Assembly: GCF_018274385.1 (NCBI RefSeq)
Contig: NZ_JAAFYZ010000101.1
Location: forward strand, 1-33,959
Length of the DNA stretch: 33,959 bases
Reading direction: 5' to 3'
From: Catenulispora pinistramenti
GTDB lineage: Bacteria > Actinomycetota > Actinomycetes > Streptomycetales > Catenulisporaceae
Shown: in pieces, positions 8,020-16,895 of the stretch
Layout of the letters: each line of letters starts with the position of its first letter
Position numbering within the stretch: position 1 is the stretch's first letter
Notes under the pieces: model-generated
Database searches by the model: none
Seen by the model: the letters and a program-made list of their open reading frames with translations, nothing else
Told to the model about the DNA's origin: nothing
Translations under genes and position numbers: made by a program

Positions 8020-9294
8020 ATGAGGGCCCGCAAGGGGTTCGCCTACGGAGTGACCCAGGAGGAGCTGCGCCGGCACAACCTGTCGACTCTCTTGCGTTAC
8101 GTCCACGAACACGGACCGACCTCGCGGGCCGTGCTCACCGCCAGCATGAGCCTGAACCGCTCGACGATCGGCGCGCTGACCGCCGACCTGACCTCGGCCG
8201 GGCTGGTCCAGGAGGAACTGCCCGGCCGGCACCTCGGGGCCGGCCGGCCCTCGCTGGTCGTGGTCCCCAGGGCGCCGCACGTCTTCGCGCTCGCCTACGA
8301 GATCGGCGTCGACTTCCTGGTCGCCGCCCGGGTCGGGCTCGGCGGCCAGGTCCTGGACCGGCGCGAGCTGTACCGCCCGCGCGGCGACTACGACATCGAA
8401 GACGTGATGGGCCACCTGGAACGGTTCACCGGCGAACTCCTGTCCTCCGGTGACATCCCGTCCGACGCCCTGTGCGCCGGAGTCGGCGCGGCGGTTCCGG
8501 CCGCCGTCCGCTCCACCGACGGGATGCTCCGCTTCGTGCCCAACATGAACTGGGACGACTGGGGCGACGCCCCGCTCGGCGACATCCTGCACCGGCGGCT
8601 GGTGGAGACCTTCGGGATCCGCGCGCCGGTGGCCGTGGCCAACGACGCCGACCTCGGCGCGCTGGCCGAACGCACCCGCGGCGCCGCGATCGGCTGCGAC
8701 GACGTGGTGTACCTGGTCGGCGAGGTCGGCGTCGGCGCCGGGGTGATCGCCGGCGGCGAGGCCATGTCCGGCCACGACGGCTACGCCGGCGAGGTCGGCC
8801 ACATGGTGGTCAACCCCTCGGGCCGGCTGTGCCGCTGCGGCGCGCGCGGCTGCTGGGAGACCGAGATCGGCGAACCGGCGATCCTGGCCGCCGCCGGCCA
8901 CGCCGACGGCCGCCGGGCCACGGTCGCCGAACTGGTCGCCGAGGCCGCGGCCGGGGATGAGAAGTCGGTGCGGGCGCTGGAGCACATCGGCGGCTGGATC
9001 GCGCTGGGCGTGGCCAACATAGTGACGGTGTTCAACCCGAGCATGGTGATCTTCGGCGGGCTGTTCGGGGACCTGTTCCCGGCCGTCGAGGGACAGATCC
9101 GGGCGAACCTGCTGTCCGGCAGCCTGGGCGTGGTGCGCGAGGGCGTGCGCCTGGTGACGCCGGGACTCGGTGCGGACTCGACGCTGATCGGCGCGGCGGA
9201 GAAGGCGTTCCAGCCGTTGCTGGCCGACCCGCTGGGGTTCGTGCAGGAGGAGGCGCGCCGCGGCGGCGCCCGGTCCGGCGCCGAAGCGAGCTGA
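8020..9294 (+). CDS. ROK-family transcriptional regulator (XylR-like)
   Basis: A 424-residue ROK protein: an N-terminal winged helix-turn-helix (TQEELRRHNLSTLLRYVHEHG through SLNRSTIGALTADL, about residues 9-55) followed by a sugar-kinase-like ROK domain. The ROK zinc motif is complete, with GEVGHM supplying His near 262 and CRCGARGCWE supplying C271, C273 and C278. A GCGAGGAGAGA ribosome site lies just before the ATG at 8020. It is 92 nt downstream of the permease on the same strand. Position after a xylose-type importer is the classic arrangement for a repressor that releases DNA on binding the sugar. Its operator may be the inverted repeat at 4132-4177 (inference). Confidence 0.88.
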   Translation: MRARKGFAYGVTQEELRRHNLSTLLRYVHEHGPTSRAVLTASMSLNRSTIGALTADLTSAGLVQEELPGRHLGAGRPSLVVVPRAPHVFALAYEIGVDFLVAARVGLGGQVLDRRELYRPRGDYDIEDVMGHLERFTGELLSSGDIPSDALCAGVGAAVPAAVRSTDGMLRFVPNMNWDDWGDAPLGDILHRRLVETFGIRAPVAVANDADLGALAERTRGAAIGCDDVVYLVGEVGVGAGVIAGGEAMSGHDGYAGEVGHMVVNPSGRLCRCGARGCWETEIGEPAILAAAGHADGRRATVAELVAEAAAGDEKSVRALEHIGGWIALGVANIVTVFNPSMVIFGGLFGDLFPAVEGQIRANLLSGSLGVVREGVRLVTPGLGADSTLIGAAEKAFQPLLADPLGFVQEEARRGGARSGAEAS

Positions 9295-9305
9295 GGCGGG
9301 GCTGA

Positions 9306-9326
9306 CGCTTCCCCGTCGGGAAAGCG
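9306..9326 (+). terminator. Stem-loop after ROK gene
   Basis: CGCTTCCCC and GGGAAAGCG form a 9-bp stem with one mismatch and a 3-nt loop, 12 nt after the ROK stop codon. No T-tract follows. It probably ends the importer/ROK transcript. Confidence 0.5.
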
Positions 9327-9403
9327 CGATCCCCGGCGCCACCACGGTTTCGGCTATGGCCGCCATGCCGGAACGGCCATCGCGCGGTCCATGATCGCGC
9401 GCC

Positions 9404-9409
9404 TAGCCT
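9404..9409 (+). promoter_or_regulatory. Candidate -10 element (TAGCCT) for leaderless class V aminotransferase gene
   Basis: TAGCCT fits TANNNT and lies exactly 7 nt before the ATG at 9417, with no Shine-Dalgarno sequence between them. No clear -35 is visible. Confidence 0.5.
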
Positions 9410-9416
9410 GAGCTTT

Positions 9417-10532
9417 ATGACTGCGAACCCCGGCGGCTCTCTCGTTCTTCTCAACCCCGGTCCGGCGTGCACCTCCGACCGAGTCCGCGCCGCCCTCGGC
9501 CGCGGCGACTGGTGTCACCGTGAGCCGGAGTTCTCCGAGCTGCTGGCCTCGATCCGGTCCGGCCTGACCCGGGTGCTGAACGTCGCCGACACCCATGAGG
9601 CGATCGTCGTCACCGGCTCGGGCACCTCCGCGATGGAGATGGCGGTGATCAGCGCGGTGCGCGCCGACCGCTCGATCCTGGTGGTCCGCAACGGTGTCTA
9701 CGGCGACCGGCTGGCCGGGATCGCCGAGGTCCACGGGATCACGGTGCACTCGGTCGGCGGTGCGTGGACCGATCCGGCCGACCCGCAGGCCGTGCGGGCG
9801 GCGCTGGCCGAGCACCCGGACGTGGACGCCGTCGCGGTGGTCCAGCACGAGACCACCACCGGCCTGGTCAACCCGGTCGGGGCCATCGGCCGGATCGCGC
9901 GGGAGGCCGGGGTGCTGATGGTGGTGGACGCGATCAGTGCCACCGCGATCGAGGACGAGGGCCACGAGGACCTGAACGCCGACATCATCTGCGGCACCGC
10001 GAACAAGGGGCTGCACGGGCTGCCCGGCATCTCGTTCATCCTGTGCTCGCACCGGGGGATCGAGCGCCTTCAGGAGGTACCGGTCCGCTCGCTGTACCTG
10101 AACGCGGACACCTACCTCACCGGCCAGCGCAAGGGCGACGTCCCGTTCACGCCGGCGGTCCAGGTCTGCTTCGCCCTCGACGAGGCGATCAGGGAGTTGG
10201 AGGAGCGCGGGGGCGTCGCGGCGCGGGTGGCGGAGTACAAGGAACGGGCCGCGTTGGTGCGGGCCGGCCTGGCCCGCCTGGGCTTGGAGGTCCTGATCCC
10301 GGCCGAGCACCGGTCCAACTCGATCTCGATGATCTATCTGCCGGAAGGCATCTCCTACCCGGAGCTGCACGACGCGCTGAAGGCCGATGGCTTCGTCATC
10401 TACGCCGGGCAGGGCGACCTGGCGAAGACGTTCTTCCGGGTCGCCACGATGGGAGAGCTGCCGCTGTCGACGCTGGAGAGGTTCCTGACCTCGCTGGAAA
10501 CGGCCATCTCCAAGATCCGCGCCGGTCGCTGA
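9417..10532 (+). CDS. Class V PLP aminotransferase, 2-aminoethylphosphonate transaminase-like
   Basis: A 371-residue fold-type I class V aminotransferase. The opening LLNPGPACTSDRVRAAL and the following CHREPEFSELL closely match the PhnW/AepW family, which interconverts 2-aminoethylphosphonate and phosphonoacetaldehyde using pyruvate/alanine. The Schiff-base lysine is K197 in CGTANKGLHGLPG, and the HETTTGLVNPV loop is the usual substrate/PLP-binding segment. The ATG at 9417 appears leaderless. The downstream gene is a LysR regulator, 73 nt away. No other phosphonate gene (pepM, ppd, phnX, phnA) lies in this window, so the precise substrate is open: serine-glyoxylate or other alanine-dependent class V enzymes are alternatives. 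Confidence 0.75.
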   Translation: MTANPGGSLVLLNPGPACTSDRVRAALGRGDWCHREPEFSELLASIRSGLTRVLNVADTHEAIVVTGSGTSAMEMAVISAVRADRSILVVRNGVYGDRLAGIAEVHGITVHSVGGAWTDPADPQAVRAALAEHPDVDAVAVVQHETTTGLVNPVGAIGRIAREAGVLMVVDAISATAIEDEGHEDLNADIICGTANKGLHGLPGISFILCSHRGIERLQEVPVRSLYLNADTYLTGQRKGDVPFTPAVQVCFALDEAIRELEERGGVAARVAEYKERAALVRAGLARLGLEVLIPAEHRSNSISMIYLPEGISYPELHDALKADGFVIYAGQGDLAKTFFRVATMGELPLSTLERFLTSLETAISKIRAGR

Positions 10533-10605
10533 GCGGCCGCGCGTTGTTAACCCGGCGGATTAGGCTGACGGTCACGGGGCAGGGAGCGTGGGAAGTGGAT
10601 TCACC

Positions 10606-11670
10606 GTGACGCAGCTGAACTTGCACCGCTTGTCGATCTTCATGACCGTGGTCGAGACCGGCGGCTTCTCGGCCGCCGCGCAGAAGCTCTACATGAGCCA
10701 GCCTTCGGTCTCCAACCACGTCCGCAACCTCGAGCAGTCTCTCCAGACCACCCTCATCGACCGCTCGGGCCCTCGCATCCGCCCCACGGCCGAGGGCGAA
10801 GTGCTGGTCGAGTACGCCCGCCGCGTCTTCCTGCTCACCGAGGAAGCGGTCGCGGCCATCCGCGAGGTCTCCGGGGTCCAGACCGGCCGCCTGGAAGTAG
10901 GCGGCACCACCACGGTCGGCACCTACCTGCTGCCGCACCTGCTGGCCCGCTTCCGCGACCGCCACCACAACATCGAGTGCGACATTGTTGTCGGCAACAA
11001 CGGACTCATCGTGAAGCGCCTCCTGGACGGCGAACTCGGCCTGGCGATTGTCGCCGGCCAACCCGGAGCGCCCCAGCTGAAGACCGAGACCGTCCTGGAC
11101 GAACGCCTGCTCCTGGTCGCCGCCCCCGGCCACCACCTGGCCAAGACCGGCACCGTCAGCCCCGCCGACCTGGTCGGCGAGCGCTTCCTGCTGCGCGAAC
11201 CCGGCTCCCAGACCCGCGACCTCCAGGAGGCGGCCCTGATCGGCTGGGACCTGGACGACATGGCCAAGGCCGACATGTGGGGCCCGGAGACCATCAAGCA
11301 GTCGGTCGCCGCGGGCCTGGGCATCAGCCTGATCTCCGAGCACGCCATCGACGCCGAGGTCCGCGACGGCCGCCTCGCCGTCCTGGAGGTGGACCCGCCG
11401 CTGCGCTCGCGCCCGGTGGTGATCGCCTACCGGCGCGACCGGCTGCTGTCGCCGGCCGAGCGCGCGTTCCTGGGGCTGGTGCGCGGGCTGCGGACTTGGC
11501 CGGGGAGCGGGGTCGGTGGTGCGGGGGCTGGGAGCGGGGACCCGGCCGGGATCGGCACCGAGACCGGGGCTGAGACTGAATCTGGACCCGGACTTGCGGC
11601 TGAGACTGAGACTGAGACTGAGTCCGGGGCCGGGACTGAGGCCGATCCCGAGCCCGGCGCGCGCGGCTGA
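10606..11670 (+). CDS. LysR-family transcriptional regulator with low-complexity C-terminal tail
   Basis: A 354-residue LysR-type regulator. The winged helix-turn-helix is clear (LHRLSIFMTVVETGGFSAAA, then MSQPSVSNHVRNLEQSL, about residues 5-45), followed by a linker helix and a periplasmic-binding-like effector domain of two lobes, beginning LEVGGTTTVGTYLLPHLL. I chose GTG 10606, with GGAAGTGG 7 nt upstream; an in-frame GTG at 10588 has its purine stretch too close. The last 55-60 residues are a Gly/Ala then Thr-Glu-rich tail encoded by TGAGAC repeats and foreign to the family. It follows the PhnW-like gene by 73 nt and may regulate it. Confidence 0.85.
   Translation: MTQLNLHRLSIFMTVVETGGFSAAAQKLYMSQPSVSNHVRNLEQSLQTTLIDRSGPRIRPTAEGEVLVEYARRVFLLTEEAVAAIREVSGVQTGRLEVGGTTTVGTYLLPHLLARFRDRHHNIECDIVVGNNGLIVKRLLDGELGLAIVAGQPGAPQLKTETVLDERLLLVAAPGHHLAKTGTVSPADLVGERFLLREPGSQTRDLQEAALIGWDLDDMAKADMWGPETIKQSVAAGLGISLISEHAIDAEVRDGRLAVLEVDPPLRSRPVVIAYRRDRLLSPAERAFLGLVRGLRTWPGSGVGGAGAGSGDPAGIGTETGAETESGPGLAAETETETESGAGTEADPEPGARG
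11601..11622 (+). repeat. TGAGAC hexamer microsatellite within LysR tail
   Basis: Three and two-thirds perfect copies of TGAGAC encode the Glu-Thr run at the C-terminus of the LysR protein. Imperfect GGGACTGAG-type copies extend to about 11560 and 11645. The 255 bp between this gene's stop and the kinase start (11671-11925) hold only a small palindrome ATGGTAACCAT at 11882-11892. Confidence 0.7.
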
Positions 11671-11925
11671 CCTCGCTGGAAAGACGCGTGGTGCGGACTA
11701 CGGCTGGACCGGACATGCGCGGGTGTTCGGGATCTGCACGGAGGTCGAAGGCGTGCCTCGGACTGGGACCGCGGGGAAGGCGATCTCTGGCAGCGGTGAT
11801 AGGTGAGGCTGTAGGTCGCACTAAGCGCGGGTTGCGCCCGTTCCACGGCGGTTGATGACCACGATCATGCCCATCATCGGTATGGTAACCATCTGATCGT
11901 CAGTCGCAGAACGGGATGGGGGCCG

Positions 11926-14058
11926 ATGACGATGCAGATGCTTGGTGCCGGGGACCCGCACCGGATCGGACCTTACGTCCTGACCGGTCGGCTGGGAGCC
12001 GGCGGTATGGGCAGTGTCTACCTGGGCTGGGATCCGGCCGGTAGACCGGCCGCGGTGAAGGTGGTCCGCAACGACTTCCTGCAGGACCCCGACTTCCGGG
12101 CCCGCTTCCGCCGCGAGATCTCCTCGGCGCGCCGGGTGAGCGGGCCGTGGATCTCCCGGGTGCTGGACGCCGACCCGGACGCCGAGTCGCCGTGGCTGGC
12201 CACCGAGTACGTCGCCGGGCCCACGCTGGACGCCGCCGTCAACCGGTTCGGGCCGCTGCCCACCGAGACCGTCGCGGTGCTGGCGCAGTGCCTGGGCCAG
12301 GCGCTGGAGGCTGTGCACGCGGCCGGTGTGGTGCACCGGGACATCAAGCCCAACAACATCCTGCTGGCCGCCGACGGTCCGCGGATCATCGACTTCGGCA
12401 TCGCCCGCGCCACCGACGACACCAAGCTCACCGCGACCCACGCCGGCGTCCTCGGGGTGGCCGGCTTCATCGCGCCGGAGCGCATCGAGCGCCAGGCGAT
12501 GCTGCCGGCCGGCGACGTCTTCGCCGGCGGCGTGGTGCTGGCCTTCGCGGCCACCGGCAAGCTGGCGTTCGGCAGTGGCGAGCCGGTCACGGTCGCCTAC
12601 CGGGTGGTGCACGCCGAGCCGGATCTGGCCGAGCTGCCCGAGGAGCTGCGGCCGCTGGTGGCGCAGTGCCTGGCCAAGGACCCGGCGCAGCGGCCGGACG
12701 CTGTGCGGATGGCCGACGAGGCCGCGCGGCTGCGCGGCGCCAGCGACTGGCCCGGCGTACCGATGTCCCTGACCGACTGGTCCGGCGGCGGCACCACCGG
12801 CGACACGCTGGAGCTGGCCACGAGCTGGCTGCCCAAGCCGTTGGCCATGCACACGGTGCGGGACTACGACCTGACGGCGGCGCACGCGGCGGCCGAGACC
12901 GCGCGGCTGAACGTGCACAACGACCCGCGGTTCGCCGGCGGGGCCGCGGGTGCGAGCGCGGGTTCCGGTCCGGGTGGCGCCGCTACTCCGAGCGGGCCTC
13001 GCGGTTCGGGTGGTTCGGGCGGTTCGGGTGGACCGGGAGTTTCGGGCGGCGCGGCCGGTTTCGGCGTCGACTTCGGTCCCGGTGCCGACGCCGGTGCCGG
13101 TGCCGGCGGTCTCACCGGTGCCGCGCACAACGCCGCCGGTTTCGGCGACATGTCCGGGCGCGACGGTTCCGGTGGTCCTGGCGGTCCCGGCGGCCCGGGC
13201 GGTCCTGGTGGCCCCGATGGCCCGTACGCTCCGCACGGCCAGCGACCGCCGCGCCGCTCCGGCGACACCGAGCAGCTGCCCGAGCGCCGCAAGAAGCCCG
13301 CCCTGCTCATCGGCGGGGCTGCGGTGGCCGTCGTCGCGGTGGCGGTCGGCGTCGTCGCGTTCGCCTCCGGCGGCAGCAAGTCGAACCCGTCGGCACAGGG
13401 CAACGGCGCGAACGCGGCGGCCTCCCAAAGCATGTCCGGCAAGGACGGCGGGGACCTCCCGGGCGGCGCCGCCTCGAAGCCGGGCGATGCGTTGCCGACC
13501 TCAGGCGGCGCCCCGCCCGCCGGGAGCAGTACCAGCTCGGCCTCCGGATCCGCGCCCGCGCAGGGCGGTCCGACGGGTCAGGGGCAGTCCTCGTCGTCGG
13601 CCCAGCACACGTCCGCGGCCTCGTCGAGCGCCCCGGCCTCGCACACCACCTCGCAGGCGCCGCCGCCCACGCACAGCAGTGTCGTCGCCCCGCCGGCTTC
13701 GACGTCGCAGCAGGCCCCGGCGCCGGCCGCCGTGCCGTGCGGCGGCTCGGTCTCGACGTCGCAGGGCACGGGGATCAACTGCGGGTTCGACACCGGCGGC
13801 AGCGGCTCCCCGGTGGTCGACAGCGGTGGCTCCACCCTCGGCTACATCCCCGCGGGCACGAACTGGGTGATCTGTCAGGCCCAGGGCAGCACCGTGCACC
13901 AGGGCCAGTACTACAACAACTGGTGGGCCTGGACTGAGGCCAACGGCGCCGGCAAGAACTGGGGCTGGGTCAACGCCGTCAACGCGCACGGCGGCGACAA
14001 CAACGGCGCCTACGGCAACGTCCCGATGTGCAACGGCAGCCACGGCTCGGCGCCGTAG
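11926..14058 (+). CDS. Transmembrane Ser/Thr protein kinase with extracellular Trp-rich domain
   Basis: A 710-residue bacterial Hanks-type kinase. Motifs are the P-loop GRLGAGGMGSVYLG (residues 21-34), VKVV lysine K45, HRDIKPNNIL with catalytic D139, DFGIAR with D156, and an APE segment as IAPERIE. The kinase ends near residue 285. A Gly/Pro/Ser-rich linker follows to about 455, then one membrane segment (LLIGGAAVAVVAVAVGVVAF, about 459-478). Outside the cell are a long Ser/Pro/Ala-rich stretch and a final domain of about 110 residues with four cysteines and WVICQAQGS, YYNNWWAWTEANG and NWGWVNAVNA, which looks like a small beta/SH3-like sensor. The start at 11926 has GGGATGGGGG upstream. It is monocistronic and ends at a strong terminator. 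Confidence 0.9.
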   Translation: MTMQMLGAGDPHRIGPYVLTGRLGAGGMGSVYLGWDPAGRPAAVKVVRNDFLQDPDFRARFRREISSARRVSGPWISRVLDADPDAESPWLATEYVAGPTLDAAVNRFGPLPTETVAVLAQCLGQALEAVHAAGVVHRDIKPNNILLAADGPRIIDFGIARATDDTKLTATHAGVLGVAGFIAPERIERQAMLPAGDVFAGGVVLAFAATGKLAFGSGEPVTVAYRVVHAEPDLAELPEELRPLVAQCLAKDPAQRPDAVRMADEAARLRGASDWPGVPMSLTDWSGGGTTGDTLELATSWLPKPLAMHTVRDYDLTAAHAAAETARLNVHNDPRFAGGAAGASAGSGPGGAATPSGPRGSGGSGGSGGPGVSGGAAGFGVDFGPGADAGAGAGGLTGAAHNAAGFGDMSGRDGSGGPGGPGGPGGPGGPDGPYAPHGQRPPRRSGDTEQLPERRKKPALLIGGAAVAVVAVAVGVVAFASGGSKSNPSAQGNGANAAASQSMSGKDGGDLPGGAASKPGDALPTSGGAPPAGSSTSSASGSAPAQGGPTGQGQSSSSAQHTSAASSSAPASHTTSQAPPPTHSSVVAPPASTSQQAPAPAAVPCGGSVSTSQGTGINCGFDTGGSGSPVVDSGGSTLGYIPAGTNWVICQAQGSTVHQGQYYNNWWAWTEANGAGKNWGWVNAVNAHGGDNNGAYGNVPMCNGSHGSAP

Positions 14059-14075
14059 ACGCGAGGGAGTACAGC

Positions 14076-14111
14076 ATCAGGGGCCTGGTTCACATGAACC
14101 AGGCCCCTGAT
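14076..14111. terminator. Strong bidirectional stem-loop between kinase and GH92 genes
   Basis: A perfect 17-bp stem (arms begin ATCAGGGGCCTGG and end CCAGGCCCCTGAT) closes on a very short loop around 14093-14094. It lies 17 nt after the kinase stop and 60 nt after the GH92 stop on the other strand, so it can serve both convergent genes. Confidence 0.85.
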
Positions 14112-14144
14112 TACGTCACATCACGTCGCATCACGTCACATCAC
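14111..14144. repeat. Decamer tandem repeat beside terminator
   Basis: About 3.4 copies of TCACGTCACA (variants TTACGTCACA and TCACGTCGCA) are tandemly arranged directly after the terminator stem. They are non-coding. Each copy holds an ACGT core. Confidence 0.75.
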
Positions 14145-14171
14145 AGAGCGAACAGCACGCTCAGCGCGGGC

Positions 14172-16847
14172 TCATGACGGCAACTTCCACACCTGGGCAG
14201 GCGTGTTGTCACACGTGTAGATCTGCAACTGCGTCCCGTCCGTCGTGGTGCTGTTCGGATCGTCCAGGCACTTGCCGGACTGCGGGTTCACCAGCGATCC
14301 GTTGGACTGTGGCTGCCACACCTGCGAACCGGTCTGGTTGCAGGTGTACCGCTGCACCAGCGTCCCGTTGGTGGTGCCGCCCTGGCTGACGTCCAGGCAG
14401 CCGCCCATGATGCCCAGGCTGCCGTCGGAGCGCACGGTGAACTGCTGCGCGACCGAGTTGTTGCAGGTGTAGAGCTGGACCTTGGTGCCGTCGGTGGTGC
14501 CGCGGTCGCTGTCGTCCGCGCACTTGCCGGCGATCCCGGAGACCAGCGGGCCGGTGCCCGGCAGGGTGCTGTCGTCGTACGACGGCGGCGCGTCGCCGGC
14601 CCCGGAGCCCCAGGTCGACGGCGAGGAGCCGAGGGTGAAGTTCAGCGTGACGCCGGACTTCCAGCTCGCCGCCGGCAGCCAGGTGTGGGTGCTGGCCGTG
14701 CCGTTGACGGTGAGCGACTGCACGTAGTAGTTGCTCGCCGAGGCGGCCGGGGCGTTGATGGCGACGGTGTTGCCGGAGTCCAGGTGGATGGCGATCTGCG
14801 TGAACAGCGGGCTGTTGAACGCCAGGTCCGCGCTGCCCGGGGTCACCGGGTACATGCCCAGCGCGCCCCAGACGTACTGGGCGGACATGGTGCCCAGGTC
14901 GTCGTTGTTCGGGAAGCCGGCCGGAGTGTCCTGATACAGCTGGTTCTCGACCCGGTTCACGACCGACTGGGTGTGTGAGGGCTCGCCGGTCCAGTCGTAG
15001 AACCAGGGGGTGCCCAGGTCCACCTCGTTGGACAGGAAGGACTGGTCGGGCTGGTCGCTGTTGGAGCTTTGGAAGTAGTAGTCCAGATCGGCGTTGATCG
15101 TGCTGTTCCCGCCGTAGAGCGCGGCCAGGGCCGGCTGGTCGAAGCCGACGTCGAAGCGGTTCTGCGCGGCCGTGGACTCGGTGAAGCCGGTCGTGGTCGA
15201 GGTGGTGATGCTGTCGAAGGTGCCGTTGCTCTGCTGGGGGTTCAGCAGGTCGTTGGCCGGGTTGAAGATGTGCTTCCAGTTGTTGGCCCGGACGTTGAAC
15301 TTGGTGGCGTCGGTCGAGTCGCCCATGGAGTTGGCGAAGCGGGACAGCGCGAAGTCGGCGTTGTCGTATTCGATGAGGCTGGAGGCCGTGTCGCGCACGT
15401 TGCAGCAGCCCAGCGCCGAGGTGTAGAGGTCGGACGGCAGGTAGCCGTAGAGGTTCTCCAGCGAGGTGCCGCGGCGCACGTTGTTGTCGGTCGTGGCCTC
15501 GGTGAGCATGTCGGACAACGCGGTGGAGGTGTCGAAGTTCGTGCCGCCGAACGCGTAGTAGTTCGAGATCGCGGCCGTGGCCGGGTCACCGTCCATGACC
15601 CAGTTGTAGAAGTTCATGAAGCCCCACTGCGGGAAGGTCCCGCCCTGGGCGTAGTCGTTGACCAGGGATTGTGCCGCGTCGGAGGCGACCGAGGGGTCGA
15701 GCATCGCCTCGAGTTGGGTCTGGCCCTTGTAGACGTCCCAGCCGGAGAACTGGTCGTACTGCGGATGGCCGGCCGGCGCGGTGTGCACGGCGTTGTCGAA
15801 GCCCATGTACTGGCCGTTGACGTCGGTCACCGTGTTCGGGTGCAGCAGCGCGTGGTAGAGCGAGGTGTAGAACAGCTGCTGCTGGCTGGCGGTGCCGCCG
15901 GCTATCTGGACCTTGCCCAGCTGGGCGTTCCAGGCGTTGTGCGCGGCGGTGTGGACCGCGTCGAAGTCGAACCCCGAGTTCTCGGCCGCCAGGTTGGCGG
16001 TGGCGTTCGCGGCGCTCACGTAGGACAGTCCGACCTTGGCCTGCACCACATGGTTGGAGCTGGCGTCGAACTGCAGGAACACCGAGTTCGGGCCGGGCTG
16101 GCCGGACTCGGTGACGATCTGCGAGGCCGAGGTGAACGGCTGGTCGAAGACCATGTCGAAGTGCAGCGTGTAGCTGCCGGCCTCGCCGCAGAAGCCGCCG
16201 GAGGTCGCGGTGCCGACCACCTCGTCGTTCCCGACGAGCTGCGCGCTGGAGGCGCTGGTGCCGTTCTGGCTGTCCAGCAGTTTGAGCAGGACGTCGGCCT
16301 GGTTGGTGGCCGGGAACGTGAACCGGGCCATGCCGGTGTGCGCGGTGGCGGTCAGCTCGGTCTTGATCGGGGTCGAGCCGGTGTCCACGGTGTAGTAGCC
16401 GGCGTTGCCGACCTCGGTGCCGTGGTCGATCGACTGGTCGTAGGAGCCCGGGTCGCCGGAGGGCAGCCCGCCGGTCAGCGGCAGAATGGGCACGTCGCCC
16501 ATCGCGCCGCAGCCGGGGCCGGACACGTGGGTCAGCGAGAAGCCGCGGGTCTGGGGGTCGCTGTAGTCGTAGCCGCCGCCGGCGTTGCGGTCGCTCACCG
16601 AGTCCGGGCTCCACTGGACCATGCCGAACGGCGCGTCCGCGCCCGGGAAGTCGTTGCCGCCGCCGGAGGTCATCACCAGCGTGTTGACCGTGGAGGCGGG
16701 ATCGGAGACGAAGGCGGGGTGCGAGCTGGCGTGTGCGGCGCCCGCCGACAGCCCGGTGGTGCCCAACGTGGCCGCGGCGACCAGGGCACCTGTCGATATC
16801 AGGGAACTGAGGCGCAGACCGCGCCTGGTGTGGGATGGACCGGTCAC
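14172..16847 (-). CDS. Secreted GH92 alpha-mannosidase with ricin-type lectin domain
   Basis: An 891-residue secreted glycoside hydrolase of family 92, which removes alpha-linked mannose with calcium. A signal peptide (HTRRGLRLSSLISTG to AGAAHAS) fits the GTG start at 16847, which has a GAGAGAAGAGA ribosome site; an upstream in-frame ATG at 16895 lacks one. Family motifs are GGGNDFPGADAPFGMVQWSP, GYDYSDPQTRGFSLTH, the FSGWDVYKGQTQL segment and NDDLGTMSAQYVWGALGMYPVTPGS, whose adjacent aspartates match the catalytic base pair of GH92. The last 125 residues are a three-subdomain ricin B-type beta-trefoil (QQF, QVW, QVW), probably binding glycans. It is divergent from a LacI regulator, with operator-like palindromes between, so it is probably mannoside-inducible. 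Confidence 0.92.
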   Translation of the reverse strand: MTGPSHTRRGLRLSSLISTGALVAAATLGTTGLSAGAAHASSHPAFVSDPASTVNTLVMTSGGGNDFPGADAPFGMVQWSPDSVSDRNAGGGYDYSDPQTRGFSLTHVSGPGCGAMGDVPILPLTGGLPSGDPGSYDQSIDHGTEVGNAGYYTVDTGSTPIKTELTATAHTGMARFTFPATNQADVLLKLLDSQNGTSASSAQLVGNDEVVGTATSGGFCGEAGSYTLHFDMVFDQPFTSASQIVTESGQPGPNSVFLQFDASSNHVVQAKVGLSYVSAANATANLAAENSGFDFDAVHTAAHNAWNAQLGKVQIAGGTASQQQLFYTSLYHALLHPNTVTDVNGQYMGFDNAVHTAPAGHPQYDQFSGWDVYKGQTQLEAMLDPSVASDAAQSLVNDYAQGGTFPQWGFMNFYNWVMDGDPATAAISNYYAFGGTNFDTSTALSDMLTEATTDNNVRRGTSLENLYGYLPSDLYTSALGCCNVRDTASSLIEYDNADFALSRFANSMGDSTDATKFNVRANNWKHIFNPANDLLNPQQSNGTFDSITTSTTTGFTESTAAQNRFDVGFDQPALAALYGGNSTINADLDYYFQSSNSDQPDQSFLSNEVDLGTPWFYDWTGEPSHTQSVVNRVENQLYQDTPAGFPNNDDLGTMSAQYVWGALGMYPVTPGSADLAFNSPLFTQIAIHLDSGNTVAINAPAASASNYYVQSLTVNGTASTHTWLPAASWKSGVTLNFTLGSSPSTWGSGAGDAPPSYDDSTLPGTGPLVSGIAGKCADDSDRGTTDGTKVQLYTCNNSVAQQFTVRSDGSLGIMGGCLDVSQGGTTNGTLVQRYTCNQTGSQVWQPQSNGSLVNPQSGKCLDDPNSTTTDGTQLQIYTCDNTPAQVWKLPS

Positions 16848-16895
16848 GGTGTCTCTTCTCTCGAGGCGATGGCAGATTCGAGGATTCGCGAGCAT

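Noticed and set aside
6596..9366. Long minus-strand frames opposite the permease and ROK genes
   Set aside because: Low-complexity Asp/Gln/His-rich translations with no motif; the plus strand has complete operon structure and ribosome sites.
11821..13428. A 535-codon minus-strand frame opposite the Ser/Thr kinase
   Set aside because: The kinase motifs (P-loop, HRD, DFG) are on the plus strand; the antisense product is Arg/Gly/Thr low complexity.
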